Below are positions 36,641 to 45,270 of a stretch of 64,000 bases of DNA, piece by piece. The translations under genes were made by a program, and so were the position numbers. Below the pieces are notes generated by a model that was not told where the DNA came from, ran no database searches, and was given only the letters and a program-made list of their open reading frames with translations. This stretch comes from Aliiglaciecola lipolytica (GTDB taxonomy: Bacteria > Pseudomonadota > Gammaproteobacteria > Enterobacterales > Alteromonadaceae), in contig NZ_JAHKPT010000006.1 in NCBI RefSeq assembly GCF_018860635.1, positions 62,001 through 126,000 on the forward strand, read 5' to 3'. Position 1 is the stretch's first letter, and every line of letters starts with the position of its first letter.

Positions 36641-37927
36641 TTACGCTTGCAATGTTTTAAACAAATGCGCCTTGAGTTGCTCGTAATCGTTAGCCAGCTC
36701 TACCGAGAAGCTTTCTTTACCAGCACATTCTGCCAATGGCTGTGGCAAGCTAATAGGTTGTCCTAGCACATTCTCTACACTTTCTCTGAATTTCGCTGGG
36801 TGGGCAGTTCCTAAGAATATACCGGTCTCACCTGGCTCGATAAAACGAGTTAACGATTTGTATGCTATCGCGGCATGAGGCTCACTCACATAACCAAGTT
36901 GCGCCAACTGTTTCATCGCTACTTGAGTGTAATCTTCATCAACCGCATCGCCTTGCAACATTTCTTTGTCGATTAAACCACGTTCAATTAAGGCTTCGAT
37001 TCTTGGCCAGTTATTAGGCTGACTAACATCCATTGCATTTGATAATGTGGCTACGGTAGCTTTCGGATCCCATTCTCCCGTTTTAAGATAACGAGGAACA
37101 GTATCATTAGAATTGGTCGCGGCAATAAAGCGTTTAATTGGAAGCCCCATCACTTTAGCAATCATACCAGCGGTTAAATTACCAAAATTACCGCTTGGCA
37201 CAGAAATTACCACGTTTTCACGTTCTTCTTCTGACAACTGCGAAATGGCTTCAAAGTAGTAACAAACTTGCGCAAGCAAGCGGCTAATGTTGATTGAGTT
37301 TGCCGAATTTAAGTGCAAACCTTGGCGTACATCTAAATCATCAAATGATGTTTTCACCAACTGCTGACAAGCATCAAAATCATCTTCGATTGCAACTGTG
37401 TGAATATTATCACCCAGTGTCGTGAATAGTTTTTCCTGCAATAGGCTAATTTTGCCTTTAGGGTACAAAATCACGACATTAATATTATCTAAACCATGAA
37501 AGGCATGTGCCACAGCAGCTCCGGTATCACCTGAGGTAGCAGTAAGGATAGTAATAGGTTCACCTTTTGCAATCACAGACAGCACTTGGGCCATAAAGCG
37601 GCCACCAAAATCTTTAAACGCTAGTGTCGGACCATGGAACAATTCGAGGCTATAGATACCGTCGGTTACTTTTGCCAACGGCGCTTCAAAGTAAAAAGCT
37701 TTCTCTACAATGCTTTGAATTTCGTGTTTGGGAAGCTCATCGCCAATCAATTGTGACAATATTTCCACTGAACGGGGAACGAATGGCATATCCAAGATTG
37801 CTTGGATATTTTCGAATTTAGGAAAAACCTTTGGAAAGTAAAGTCCTTGGTTTTTACCTAACCCTTTTTTTACCGCTTCAGCGAAACTTACTTTGTCGCT
37901 GTCATCTTTTAAATTAAACAATTCCAC
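36641..37927 (-). CDS. thrC: Threonine synthase
   Basis: ThrC makes threonine from O-phosphohomoserine with PLP. The 428 residues equal E. coli ThrC. The PLP lysine lies in HGPTLAFKDFGGRFMAQV; ILTATSGDTGAAVAHAF, VVISVPSGNFGNLTAGMIA and the N-terminal YNLK-like MELFNLKDDSDKVSFAEAV are visible. It is the third gene of thrABC on the minus strand, 48 bases after thrB. Confidence 0.97.
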   Translation of the reverse strand: MELFNLKDDSDKVSFAEAVKKGLGKNQGLYFPKVFPKFENIQAILDMPFVPRSVEILSQLIGDELPKHEIQSIVEKAFYFEAPLAKVTDGIYSLELFHGPTLAFKDFGGRFMAQVLSVIAKGEPITILTATSGDTGAAVAHAFHGLDNINVVILYPKGKISLLQEKLFTTLGDNIHTVAIEDDFDACQQLVKTSFDDLDVRQGLHLNSANSINISRLLAQVCYYFEAISQLSEEERENVVISVPSGNFGNLTAGMIAKVMGLPIKRFIAATNSNDTVPRYLKTGEWDPKATVATLSNAMDVSQPNNWPRIEALIERGLIDKEMLQGDAVDEDYTQVAMKQLAQLGYVSEPHAAIAYKSLTRFIEPGETGIFLGTAHPAKFRESVENVLGQPISLPQPLAECAGKESFSVELANDYEQLKAHLFKTLQA

Positions 37928-37975
37928 TTGATTACTACCTTCATTTTATCGGTTTACCAGCATCTTAGGGCTGGT

Positions 37976-38923
37976 TTATGAGACAACCGCACCTTGCGTA
38001 TCAATCTGGCAAATATGACTAAAACCAGTGTCATTCTGAATATAGTTTTCAGATAACCAATGTTGAATACCTTGTGCTTGCTCTAAATTATTACAAACTG
38101 CAAATACAGTTGGGCCTGAACCTGAAATACCGAAGGCTAAGCCTCCATTGCTCATTACGAAATCTCTGCTTTCATCGAACTTCGGCAGTAAAGACTTACG
38201 ATAAGGTTCTGCTAAAACATCTTTCATTACCGCTGCTGCCAGCGCTTCATCTTTTCGATAGCTTGCGTCTACAAATACAGCTAGTTGCTGACCAAAGGTG
38301 ATAGTTTCGGCCATGGCAATTTGCTTAGGCAAAATATCTCGCGCTGCGGCGGTCGAAACACTGATCCCTGAATAACAGACCACCCAATACCAGTTTTCAA
38401 ATACCGGTAAAGACAAGGCAATTTGATCGGATTGACTGTTCATCAAGGTTAATCCACCGACAAAACATGGTGCTACATTGTCGTAATGTACGCTGCCGCT
38501 GATTTGGCCTTCCAACTCACCCATCAACAATAATAACTCGTTTGCATCAAAGGGTTCATCAAAAAATTGATTTAGGCCGTGTAGCGCCGCCACTATCGAA
38601 CTAGCACTTGAACCTAAACCACTACCAATGGGTAGATTCTTACGCAGTACCATTGCCACTTCGGCAGTCGGTAAACCACGTTCACGCAATTTTTCAGTGA
38701 ATAAAGTGTAGCAGTCAAAAACAATATTTGATTTGGGGTCTGCAGGTAATTTATCTGCAAAACGCCCTTCTACTTTTAAACTAAACGTATCAGCAGAGCT
38801 TACGTCTACCTGATCACCCAATGGACTGCCATCAATAGGGGTTAATGCCGCCCCGAGCAAGTCAAAACCAAGACTAACATTGCCAATAGATGCTGGCGCG
38901 TAAGCTGTAATGCTTTTATTCAT
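37976..38923 (-). CDS. thrB: Homoserine kinase
   Basis: ThrB phosphorylates homoserine. The 315 residues have the GHMP-kinase fold: AYAPASIGNVSLGFDLLGAA at the start, the ATP loop NLPIGSGLGSSASSIVAAL and the C-terminal GLAFGISGSGPTVFAV. It starts three bases after the thrA stop, so expression is coupled. Confidence 0.97.
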   Translation of the reverse strand: MNKSITAYAPASIGNVSLGFDLLGAALTPIDGSPLGDQVDVSSADTFSLKVEGRFADKLPADPKSNIVFDCYTLFTEKLRERGLPTAEVAMVLRKNLPIGSGLGSSASSIVAALHGLNQFFDEPFDANELLLLMGELEGQISGSVHYDNVAPCFVGGLTLMNSQSDQIALSLPVFENWYWVVCYSGISVSTAAARDILPKQIAMAETITFGQQLAVFVDASYRKDEALAAAVMKDVLAEPYRKSLLPKFDESRDFVMSNGGLAFGISGSGPTVFAVCNNLEQAQGIQHWLSENYIQNDTGFSHICQIDTQGAVVS

Positions 38924-38926
38924 CGA

Positions 38927-41389
38927 TTAGATATCCTGTTTCCATGGCATGGTGCGCAATACATCAGCAAAAACCCCTGCTGCAGTCACGGTAGCACCAG
39001 CGCCATATCCGCGAATTACATAAGGAATAGGCTGATAATAATGACTATGTATGGCAAGGGCATTTTCACCTTCTTTAATCGAATACAACGGGTGGGTGCT
39101 ATCAACGGCTTTTAATGCAACCTTGCACTGACCTTTTTCAATTGAGCCCACATAACGTAAAACTTGCCCTTGTGCTTTAGCATCTTCAACCAATTTTTGA
39201 TAATGCCCATCCAAACTAGGCAAGTTTGCCATAAACTCATCAATAGTACCGCTGGCATCAAAGCTGTCTGGTAATACTGATTCAATTTCAATATCCGTTA
39301 ACTCTAATTCTAAATCTGCTTCACGGGCCATGATCAATAGTTTTCTGGCAACATCCATACCCGACAAATCATCACGAGGGTCAGGTTCAGTAAAGCCATT
39401 CTGCTTAGCAATTTGGGTTGCCTCCGAAAGGCTGTGGCCTTCATCTAACTTTCCAAACACGAACGACAATGAACCAGAAAGGATACCTTCAAAGCGTTTT
39501 AATTCATCACCTGCATAAATTAGTTTTTGCAAATTGTCGATGACCGGTAGTCCAGCACCTACAGTGGTTTCATATAAAAACTGGCGGTTGGTTTCCTGCG
39601 CCATAGAACGTAGCTTTTTATAGTAAGCGATGTCACGGGTATTGGCTTTTTTGTTGGGAGTGACCACGTGGAAACCGGCAGACATGAAATCTGCGTACTG
39701 ACCGGCAATGTGTTCATTGCTAGTACAGTCGATAATCACAGGGTTAATTAAGCTATTTTGTTGTACAAAGTCACTTAAATTTTCAATAGACAGTGACTTG
39801 TCTGCACTATCTAGTTGAGCTTGCCAACTACTGTGTAAATCAATACCGCCAGCTTGCAATAGTAACTTGCGACTATTGGCGATACCGTACACTTTTAAAC
39901 TAATTCCGCGTTCAAACAAGGGTTGTTGTTGACGGGCCATTTGCTGCAATAACTCTTTTCCTACATTGCCGCACCCCACAAGGAAAATATCAATGGAGTG
40001 GGAATTTGAGAAAAAATTCTGATGCACAACTTTTACTGCCTCTTTAGCTCGATTTTTTTCAATTACTGTAGAGATTGATCGCTCAGAAGAGCCTTGAGCA
40101 ATAGCGACATTGTTCACTCTAGCCTGAGCCAATGAACTGAAAAACTTAGCTGCTAAACCTTTAGAATGGCGCATGCCGTCACCCACAAGGGTAACAATCG
40201 CAAGTTCATGTCTTACTTCAATTGGATCCAACAAATTATTCGCCAGTTCCAATGCAAAAGCATCTTCCAATAAATTTTGTGCCTTTTCAGCGTCTTTACT
40301 GTGAATACAGAAGCTAATGCTGTACTCGGACGAAGACTGGGTAATCAGGCTGATGGAAATATTCGCGTTAGACATTACTTCAAAAACACGACTAGCCATA
40401 CCAACCATGCCTTTCATACCGGGGCCGGCGACATTGAACATTGTCATATCATCAAGATGAGAAATACCTTTGACGCTTGTCCAAATTTCGCTGGACTCTT
40501 TACCAATTAATGTCCCAGGAGCAGCAGGGTTTAAGGTGTTACGAATTAAACAAGGAATGTGATGTTGAGCAATAGGACCAATGGTTTTTGGATGCAAAAC
40601 TTTTGCGCCAAAGTAAGACAATTCCATGGCTTCTTGATAGGTTAGTTTGTCTAGTAACACGGCACCATCTACTTGATTAGGATCCGCATTGTAAACCCCA
40701 TCAACATCGGTCCATATTTCACAACATTCCGCGTCTAAGCAGGCCGCAAGAATGGCGGCGGAATAGTCTGAACCATTGCGTCCAAGTGTCACTTTCTCGC
40801 CTTCGGCGTTTACCGCTACAAAACCTGGCATAATCAAGATTTCAGATTTATCGTAAACAAAATCCGAGAAGCGCGCTTTGCTCACTGCAACATCGGCGAT
40901 ACTATCTAAATATTCACCTTCGGCAACAATGTAATCTACAGGATCAATAATGTGGTTTTTCTGGCCAAGGGAGTTCAATATTTCACTGAAAATATTCACA
41001 CTCACATATTCGCCCATACTTAAAATTTTGGCGGTAATTTGGTCTGGAGCACAACGCAATAACTGAATGCCATCTAAATGCTGTTTCAACTCGACTAAAA
41101 TCGTGTCAATAAAGCCGCTCAAACGAGCTTTACGAAAAGCAGGCAATTGGGCTGCTAAATCGCTGGCAATACCATTTAATGTCATTTCTAATTTGGCATA
41201 CAATTCGCCAAAGTCGCTTCCCGCACTTGCTTGTTCACACAACAACGACAATGCATTTGTCACCCCTTTGGGAGCTGATAGAACCACTGCTGCACCGTTT
41301 TCTTCATGGCTCGCTAAGCTGATGTCTTTAACTGACAAATACCGTTTAGCGTCAGCCATTGAAGAGCCACCAAATTTCAACACCTTCAT
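38927..41389 (-). CDS. thrA: Bifunctional aspartokinase I / homoserine dehydrogenase I
   Basis: ThrA catalyses the first and third steps from aspartate to threonine and is normally inhibited by threonine. The 820 residues (E. coli 820) begin with the aspartokinase motif [15 protein letters not shown] and [16 protein letters not shown], continue through two ACT domains ([32 protein letters not shown]), and end with homoserine dehydrogenase ([56 protein letters not shown]). AGGAG six bases before the ATG. Upstream are a leader peptide and an attenuator. Confidence 0.98.
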   Translation of the reverse strand: MKVLKFGGSSMADAKRYLSVKDISLASHEENGAAVVLSAPKGVTNALSLLCEQASAGSDFGELYAKLEMTLNGIASDLAAQLPAFRKARLSGFIDTILVELKQHLDGIQLLRCAPDQITAKILSMGEYVSVNIFSEILNSLGQKNHIIDPVDYIVAEGEYLDSIADVAVSKARFSDFVYDKSEILIMPGFVAVNAEGEKVTLGRNGSDYSAAILAACLDAECCEIWTDVDGVYNADPNQVDGAVLLDKLTYQEAMELSYFGAKVLHPKTIGPIAQHHIPCLIRNTLNPAAPGTLIGKESSEIWTSVKGISHLDDMTMFNVAGPGMKGMVGMASRVFEVMSNANISISLITQSSSEYSISFCIHSKDAEKAQNLLEDAFALELANNLLDPIEVRHELAIVTLVGDGMRHSKGLAAKFFSSLAQARVNNVAIAQGSSERSISTVIEKNRAKEAVKVVHQNFFSNSHSIDIFLVGCGNVGKELLQQMARQQQPLFERGISLKVYGIANSRKLLLQAGGIDLHSSWQAQLDSADKSLSIENLSDFVQQNSLINPVIIDCTSNEHIAGQYADFMSAGFHVVTPNKKANTRDIAYYKKLRSMAQETNRQFLYETTVGAGLPVIDNLQKLIYAGDELKRFEGILSGSLSFVFGKLDEGHSLSEATQIAKQNGFTEPDPRDDLSGMDVARKLLIMAREADLELELTDIEIESVLPDSFDASGTIDEFMANLPSLDGHYQKLVEDAKAQGQVLRYVGSIEKGQCKVALKAVDSTHPLYSIKEGENALAIHSHYYQPIPYVIRGYGAGATVTAAGVFADVLRTMPWKQDI

Positions 41390-41488
41390 TTATTGCTCCT
41401 GTTTACTTCTGTTCCGCTGCTTTAGATTCGCATTTTAATTTCGCACTTCAACCATGTGAATGTGGCATATAATTTTGCTGTAAATAAC

Positions 41489-41518
41489 AAAAAGCCCGCT
41501 TGAGTCGCGGGCTTTTTT
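41489..41518 (-). terminator. Attenuator of the threonine operon
   Basis: On the minus strand AAAAAGCCCGC and GCGGGCTTTTT form a strong stem with T5, 16 bases after the leader-peptide stop and 100 bases before thrA. Its place between a Thr/Ile-rich leader peptide and the first structural gene is that of a transcription attenuator. Confidence 0.88.
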
Positions 41519-41533
41519 AAATTTCTTTACGCA

Positions 41534-41602
41534 CTAGCCAGCGACCAACTCATTTGAGGTGGTAATCATAATCATGCCGATGGTGCTTATTATTGTTTTC
41601 AT
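41534..41602 (-). CDS. thrL: Threonine operon leader peptide
   Basis: This is a 22-codon peptide that begins MKTIISTIGMIMITT and ends NELVAG. It contains four threonine and five isoleucine codons, most in the first 15 positions. E. coli thrL has the same logic (a run of Thr and Ile codons, then a terminator). When charged tRNA-Thr or tRNA-Ile is scarce the ribosome should stall and prevent the terminator at 41489-41518 from forming. There is no clear ribosome site, and the start is only about 10-15 bases from the likely transcript start, so translation may be leaderless or the promoter lies further up. Confidence 0.82.
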   Translation of the reverse strand: MKTIISTIGMIMITTSNELVAG

Positions 41603-41616
41603 GGGGTTCAATTTGC

Positions 41617-41645
41617 CGTATAGACGTCTATATGTCAACCGTCAA
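41617..41645 (-). promoter_or_regulatory. Sigma-70 promoter of the thr operon with an internal palindrome
   Basis: On the minus strand TTGACG (41640-41645) and TATACG (41617-41622) are separated by exactly 17 bases. A second possible -35, TTGACA (41633-41638), overlaps the spacer. The spacer and -10 also contain the perfect 14-bp palindrome TATAGACGTCTATA (41619-41632), which could be a repressor site. The rest of the 41603-41997 gap holds the usp promoter (41911-41952) and otherwise nothing I recognise. Confidence 0.6.
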
Positions 41646-41910
41646 TGGGAGATTTGTTATTGTTTTATACTGATCTATTTACTCTAAGGTAGAATTAAAT
41701 GGATTGAATAGGGCTTTTCTCCCATATTTGGTCAAATAAATAACCCACCCTAATATTTAATCCAGATTTGAAACAATCACAGCATTCATATTAGCCTTGC
41801 ACAGTCCGCTATAGATTAGAAGCGTTATGGCTCTCTTCTCCAGCAATGGGTATTTATCGTTGAACGAATTTTAGTTGTATTCTAAGCACTGCCCCAAATA
41901 CTAGCTAATA

Positions 41911-41952
41911 TTGATTTACATCATATATTTACAGTTATATTGTGAGTAATAT
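41911..41952 (+). promoter_or_regulatory. FNR-type box and -10 element upstream of the usp gene
   Basis: TTGAT-TTAC-ATCAT (41911-41924) matches nine of ten bases of the FNR/Anr consensus TTGAT-N4-ATCAA. A -10 hexamer TAATAT lies at 41947-41952. If transcription starts near 41959, the box centre (41917.5) is at -41.5, the position of class II FNR-activated promoters. CRP-type sites can look similar, but the outer TTGAT/ATCA pattern favours FNR. Confidence 0.7.
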
Positions 41953-41997
41953 AAGGAACTAGAAAGACTTCACATTGATAACAAATAAGGAGCAATT

Positions 41998-42408
41998 ATG
42001 TATAAAACTATCCTATGTGCTATCGAAGCATCCACAGAAGGAAAACTCGTATTAGCCAAAGCAGCTGAGATGGCAGGTCTTTACGGCAGCAAATTAATTG
42101 TTATGCATGTATTACCTTACAAGTTATTGCCCAAGGATTACCAGAAAGAATTGAAGGACAAAATATCGCCAAAAATTGAAGAATTATGTGCAGACTTCAA
42201 TATTCCTAAAAAGAATCGCATTATTAAGGTAGGTAAACCTTATGAATTGATATGCAATGAAGCCATCAAAAGAAAAGCAGACTTGATTATGCTAGGAACT
42301 CATTCTAAAAAAGGCATTCAAGCATTAATCGGTTCTACCGCTAATGGCGTCGCTAACTATGCCGATTGCGATGTTTCTTTAGTAAGAATCGCAAAATCCA
42401 TCAAATAA
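41998..42408 (+). CDS. Universal stress protein, UspA family
   Basis: This is a 136-residue single-domain Usp protein. The start MYKTILCAIEASTEGKLVL, the IVMHVLPYK strand, a DLIMLGTHSKKGIQALIGS segment resembling the nucleotide loop (G-2x-G-9x-GS), and the final CDVSLVRI strand are typical. TAAGGAG lies six bases before the ATG. A well-placed FNR-type box suggests expression under low oxygen, as known for several Usp proteins in Pseudomonas. It is transcribed alone. Confidence 0.9.
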   Translation: MYKTILCAIEASTEGKLVLAKAAEMAGLYGSKLIVMHVLPYKLLPKDYQKELKDKISPKIEELCADFNIPKKNRIIKVGKPYELICNEAIKRKADLIMLGTHSKKGIQALIGSTANGVANYADCDVSLVRIAKSIK

Positions 42409-42429
42409 GCGCGAATTTACATTCTAGCC

Positions 42430-42459
42430 ATTGTTACCTGCGAGTTCGCAGGTAACAAT
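42430..42459. other. Long perfect hairpin after the usp gene
   Basis: ATTGTTACCTGCGA and TCGCAGGTAACAAT pair over 14 bases with almost no loop, 22 bases after the usp stop. No T run follows (AATAAATG), so it may be a mRNA-protecting hairpin or a protein site rather than a terminator. The gap from 42409 to 42863 otherwise holds an IS3-family relic (42680-42781) and no intact gene. Confidence 0.5.
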
Positions 42460-42679
42460 AAATGTATAATCTGATAAATGATTACCATCACTTTGCTTTA
42501 TTCGTTTGGCAATCTTGTTAATAACAAGGAAGCTGGTTTAGGGAGGCATGGTATCCATTATTATATTAGGTAACCGAATAGCACTTCAGCTTCGAACAAT
42601 GCCGCACTGCCGAGCATTTGCCTAACACTCAAATAGACTTGCAGGTATAGGTGCAAGCCGTCGTCGTTTGAAAAGTTAA

Positions 42680-42781
42680 TCTAACGACACCTTTGCTAAT
42701 TTGAAACGCCTTAGTCCGATACAATATCGAAATCAGGCCTTGATTGCCGCTTAGAAATGAGTCCAACTTAATGGGGTCACT
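42680..42781 (+). mobile_element. IS3-family insertion sequence remnant: transposase C-terminus and terminal repeat
   Basis: Reading from 42680, 24 codons end at TAG 42752 with LKRLSPIQYRNQALIAA, the typical C-terminus of IS3/IS150-group OrfB transposases (LSP-[IVM]-QYR-x-Q). Right after the stop, AGTCCAACTTAATGGGGTCA (42760-42779) resembles the terminal inverted repeat of such elements, read outward. A stop codon immediately precedes the fragment and no upstream transposase part was found, so the element is a truncated relic. The family call rests on motif memory. Confidence 0.65.
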
Positions 42782-42863
42782 TCAAATTTGCTGGCCTTTT
42801 GCATTCTGGCAATTATCTTTGCATTCCTGCGTCTTGTTCTATGCGGACTTGGCTAGATATCAT

Positions 42864-43277
42864 TTATTTCAAGTTACTTTTAAACTTTTTAGCCAGCTCA
42901 ATGAAGTTCGCTACTTCTTGAGGTTCAATATCTTTGAGCATAGTCTCAAACACTTGTTTTTCGATTTTATTAAATTTGTCGATGAATTTTTTACCACGGC
43001 TAGATAACGATAAAATTTGACTACGACCATCATTTTCATTGCAGCTTTTGATCACCAATTCCTGATTCACGAGTTCTTTAATCAAACGATTTATCTGTGC
43101 TTTATCGCGGACCATAAAGGTGGCCAACTTTTGTCCCGTGCAGTCATCAATCTTTGAAATCACCTTTAATGACTTCAAATGCATGGGGGATAAGTCTGAA
43201 TCTAATTGTTTAACCTGCTCAATAATAGTATTGCGCACAGTATGTAAAAGGCTAAAAAGCGCTTCATTTAATTCCAT
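42864..43277 (-). CDS. MarR-family transcriptional regulator
   Basis: This is a 137-residue dimeric winged-helix regulator: LSPMHLKSLKVISKIDDCTGQKLATFM leads into the recognition helix VRDKAQINRLIKELVNQELV and the wing NENDGRSQILSLSSRGKKF. It lies 99 bases from the divergent DUF2798 gene, and two matching dyads between them sit on both promoters, so it almost certainly represses itself and the neighbouring operon. The cysteines in DDCTG and KSCNE could be oxidant sensors, which is speculative. Confidence 0.9.
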   Translation of the reverse strand: MELNEALFSLLHTVRNTIIEQVKQLDSDLSPMHLKSLKVISKIDDCTGQKLATFMVRDKAQINRLIKELVNQELVIKSCNENDGRSQILSLSSRGKKFIDKFNKIEKQVFETMLKDIEPQEVANFIELAKKFKSNLK

Positions 43278-43306
43278 TAGTTTTCCACCTGAATGTCATT
43301 GCCAAC

Positions 43307-43355
43307 AACATAGTTGACAATATCAACCAAAATCAATATAGTAGACTTTATCAAC
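43307..43355. promoter_or_regulatory. Divergent promoters with two MarR-type operators
   Basis: Two copies of a dyad, GTTGA-CAATA-TCAAC (43313-43327) and GTAGA-CTTTA-TCAAC (43341-43355), lie 28 bases centre to centre. A plus-strand promoter TTGACA (43314-43319), 17-base spacer, TATAGT (43337-43342) overlaps the first and abuts the second. A minus-strand promoter TTGATT (43331-43336), 18-base spacer, TATGTT (43307-43312) has the first dyad within its spacer. Occupancy would block both transcripts. Confidence 0.7.
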
Positions 43356-43376
43356 TTTATTTTATTAGGTATAGAA

Positions 43377-43832
43377 ATGCAAATTAAGTTAAAAAATGTA
43401 TTGGTGATTTTAACTATTGTCAGCACTTTAGTTGCTTCAATTACCGCTATTATGACATACGCAAATTTACAGCCAACACAAAATTTTTTAGTCACATGGA
43501 TTAATTCATTTATGTTTGCCATTGCAGTGATGCTACCTGCCGGTGGCGTTATTTTTTTAGCAATGAACAAATTGGTGGAGCAGTTTTTTTCAGCTCTTAC
43601 GAATATACAAAAAAAGCTGTTACACGGGATTTTGATGGCCATAACAATGGAGTCATTAATGGCTGTTATCACAACATTGCTCCATCATGATTATGTGACT
43701 TTCGCTCAGTACAGCAGCCTTATCATCACAAGCTTCTTATACGCACTGCCAGTAGGGCTAGCTTTCGCTTGCTTAATGGTATTTGTGATTCGTCCTAAAC
43801 TTCAGCGTTTTTTAGCTGAATCATCTATTTAA
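43377..43832 (+). CDS. DUF2798 membrane protein
   Basis: This is a 151-residue integral membrane protein with two DUF2798 repeats, each a pair of helices: VLVILTIVSTLVASITAIMT...WINSFMFAIAVMLPAG, then ILMAITMESLMAVITTLLHH...IITSFLYALPVGLAFACLM. The function of the family is unknown. ATG 43377 is preferred because the reading upstream would cross the promoter. It is the first gene of a MarR-controlled operon with the flavin reductase-like gene 25 bases downstream. Confidence 0.85.
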   Translation: MQIKLKNVLVILTIVSTLVASITAIMTYANLQPTQNFLVTWINSFMFAIAVMLPAGGVIFLAMNKLVEQFFSALTNIQKKLLHGILMAITMESLMAVITTLLHHDYVTFAQYSSLIITSFLYALPVGLAFACLMVFVIRPKLQRFLAESSI

Positions 43833-43857
43833 TTTTCAATTTATAAAGGAGCAAACC

Positions 43858-44583
43858 ATGGGTCCAAGAATGCGTATGACAACAGTGAAATCGGTGATTG
43901 ATTTGTCTCCCCACATGAGACGCATCGTGTTAGCTGGAGACGAACTTGTAGATTTTCCTAACGATAAAAAAAGCGCGCATGTGAAAGCAATCTTTCCGAA
44001 TCCCAATTCACCGCAAAAGATGCCTAAACTAGGTATGTATATCGGTTTTAAAAAATGGATGCGTTCCTATACTGTGCGTGACTTTGATAGCGTAAATTCT
44101 CAATTAACATTAGATTTTGCAGTCCATGATCACCAAGGTTTAGCCAGCAATTGGGCGGCTAATGCCAAGCCTGGTGATTATCTAGGGATTGCAGGGCCGG
44201 GAGACACAAAACATCCAGATTTAAATGCCGCTAATCATCTATTCTTTGGTGATATAACCGCCCTGCCCGCTATCGCTGGCACATTAGAACAATTGCCTAA
44301 GAACGCGCAAGGCAAGGCATGGATTCAAGTACCTGAATTATCAGATAAACAGGCGTTAGACGCCCCCGAAGGCATTAAAATTAACTGGTTTATTACCCCT
44401 GATAAGTTAACTAAAGACTTTTTATCAGCATTATCATCACAGCCTAGAGAGCTGCGCGACACTGCTATTTTTATCGCAGCAGAGGCTAGCATTGTCAGGC
44501 AATTGAAGGCTCATCTAAATGAACACTGTCAGTATGATAAAAATAAGTTGTACGCTAGCGCCTATTGGAATCAGAAAAAATAG
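43858..44583 (+). CDS. Siderophore-interacting protein, ferric-siderophore reductase-like (ViuB/YqjH type)
   Basis: This is a 241-residue FAD-dependent protein of the SIP family: the N-terminal barrel with FAD motif WMRSYTVRDFD, the LTLDFAVHDHQGLASNWAANAKPGDYLGIAGPG segment split across residues about 82-115, and a C-terminal NAD(P)H-like part with HLFFGDITALPAIAGTLEQL and AAEASIVRQLKAHL. Such proteins reduce ferric siderophores in the cytoplasm. AAGGAG precedes the ATG. Control by MarR rather than Fur is suggested by the operators; I saw no convincing Fur box. Confidence 0.9.
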   Translation: MGPRMRMTTVKSVIDLSPHMRRIVLAGDELVDFPNDKKSAHVKAIFPNPNSPQKMPKLGMYIGFKKWMRSYTVRDFDSVNSQLTLDFAVHDHQGLASNWAANAKPGDYLGIAGPGDTKHPDLNAANHLFFGDITALPAIAGTLEQLPKNAQGKAWIQVPELSDKQALDAPEGIKINWFITPDKLTKDFLSALSSQPRELRDTAIFIAAEASIVRQLKAHLNEHCQYDKNKLYASAYWNQKK

Positions 44584-44670
44584 TACGGTCTAGATTGGAT
44601 TCTTTTACTAAAAATCTGGTGTAAAGTGTGGGGTAATTTCGAGATTACAGTAACAGAATAGTATTTTTAG

Positions 44671-45240
44671 ATGGCTTTCGATACCCAAGCAATTAACAAA
44701 CAACGTCAGAATCTAGCTGACTATGATGAAATCTGGCTATTCGGCTATGGCTCTCTCATATACAAGGTAGACTTTGATTATATAGCCAGTGAATATGCGT
44801 ATATTAATGGATATGCGCGGCGTTTTTGGCAAGGAAGTCATGATCACCGTGGCACACCTGAAAGCCCTGGAAGAGTACTCACACTAACTCCCGTTCAAGG
44901 GGAGCGATGTTTTGGTAGGGCCTTTAAAGTAAACCATGAAGTTTTTGAACATTTAGATCATCGCGAGAAAAATGGCTACCTGCGCCATGAAATCCCTATT
45001 CATTTATCAAATAACCGGATCGTAAATGGATTAATTTACATTGCTAGCCCTGATAATGCAGCCTATTTAGGTGAAGCGAGTATTGAATACATTGCAAAAC
45101 AAATATTCAATTCATCTGGGCCCAGCGGATTAAATCGTGATTATGTGTATGAACTCGAAGCCGCGCTAAAAGAGCATGATGAAGTTGACGAGCATGTATT
45201 CCAAATCAAATCTTTACTTAAAAGTTTGGAAAAATCATAG
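44671..45240 (+). CDS. chaC: Glutathione-specific gamma-glutamylcyclotransferase
   Basis: This is a 189-residue ChaC-family enzyme that splits glutathione into 5-oxoproline and Cys-Gly. The substrate loop FGYGSLIYKVDF, the segment ARRFWQGSHDHRGTPESPGR and the catalytic Glu in LDHREKNGYLR are present. It may be read from the preceding operon (88-base gap) or from its own promoter. No good ribosome site is visible. With gshB at 18.5 kb the window thus has genes for both making and degrading glutathione. Confidence 0.93.
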   Translation: MAFDTQAINKQRQNLADYDEIWLFGYGSLIYKVDFDYIASEYAYINGYARRFWQGSHDHRGTPESPGRVLTLTPVQGERCFGRAFKVNHEVFEHLDHREKNGYLRHEIPIHLSNNRIVNGLIYIASPDNAAYLGEASIEYIAKQIFNSSGPSGLNRDYVYELEAALKEHDEVDEHVFQIKSLLKSLEKS

Positions 45241-45270
45241 AATAAATCGAAGTTTAATAACCAAGACAAT

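Noticed and set aside
38927-41389. Several antisense frames of 60-120 codons within thrA, thrB and thrC
   Set aside because: They are shadows of strongly coding genes and carry no signals of their own.
42610-42700. Integron attC-like bases (GTTAGGC-type motif near the IS relic)
   Set aside because: The inverted arms do not pair as in an attC site and no cassette structure is visible; the IS3 transposase tail explains part of the stretch.
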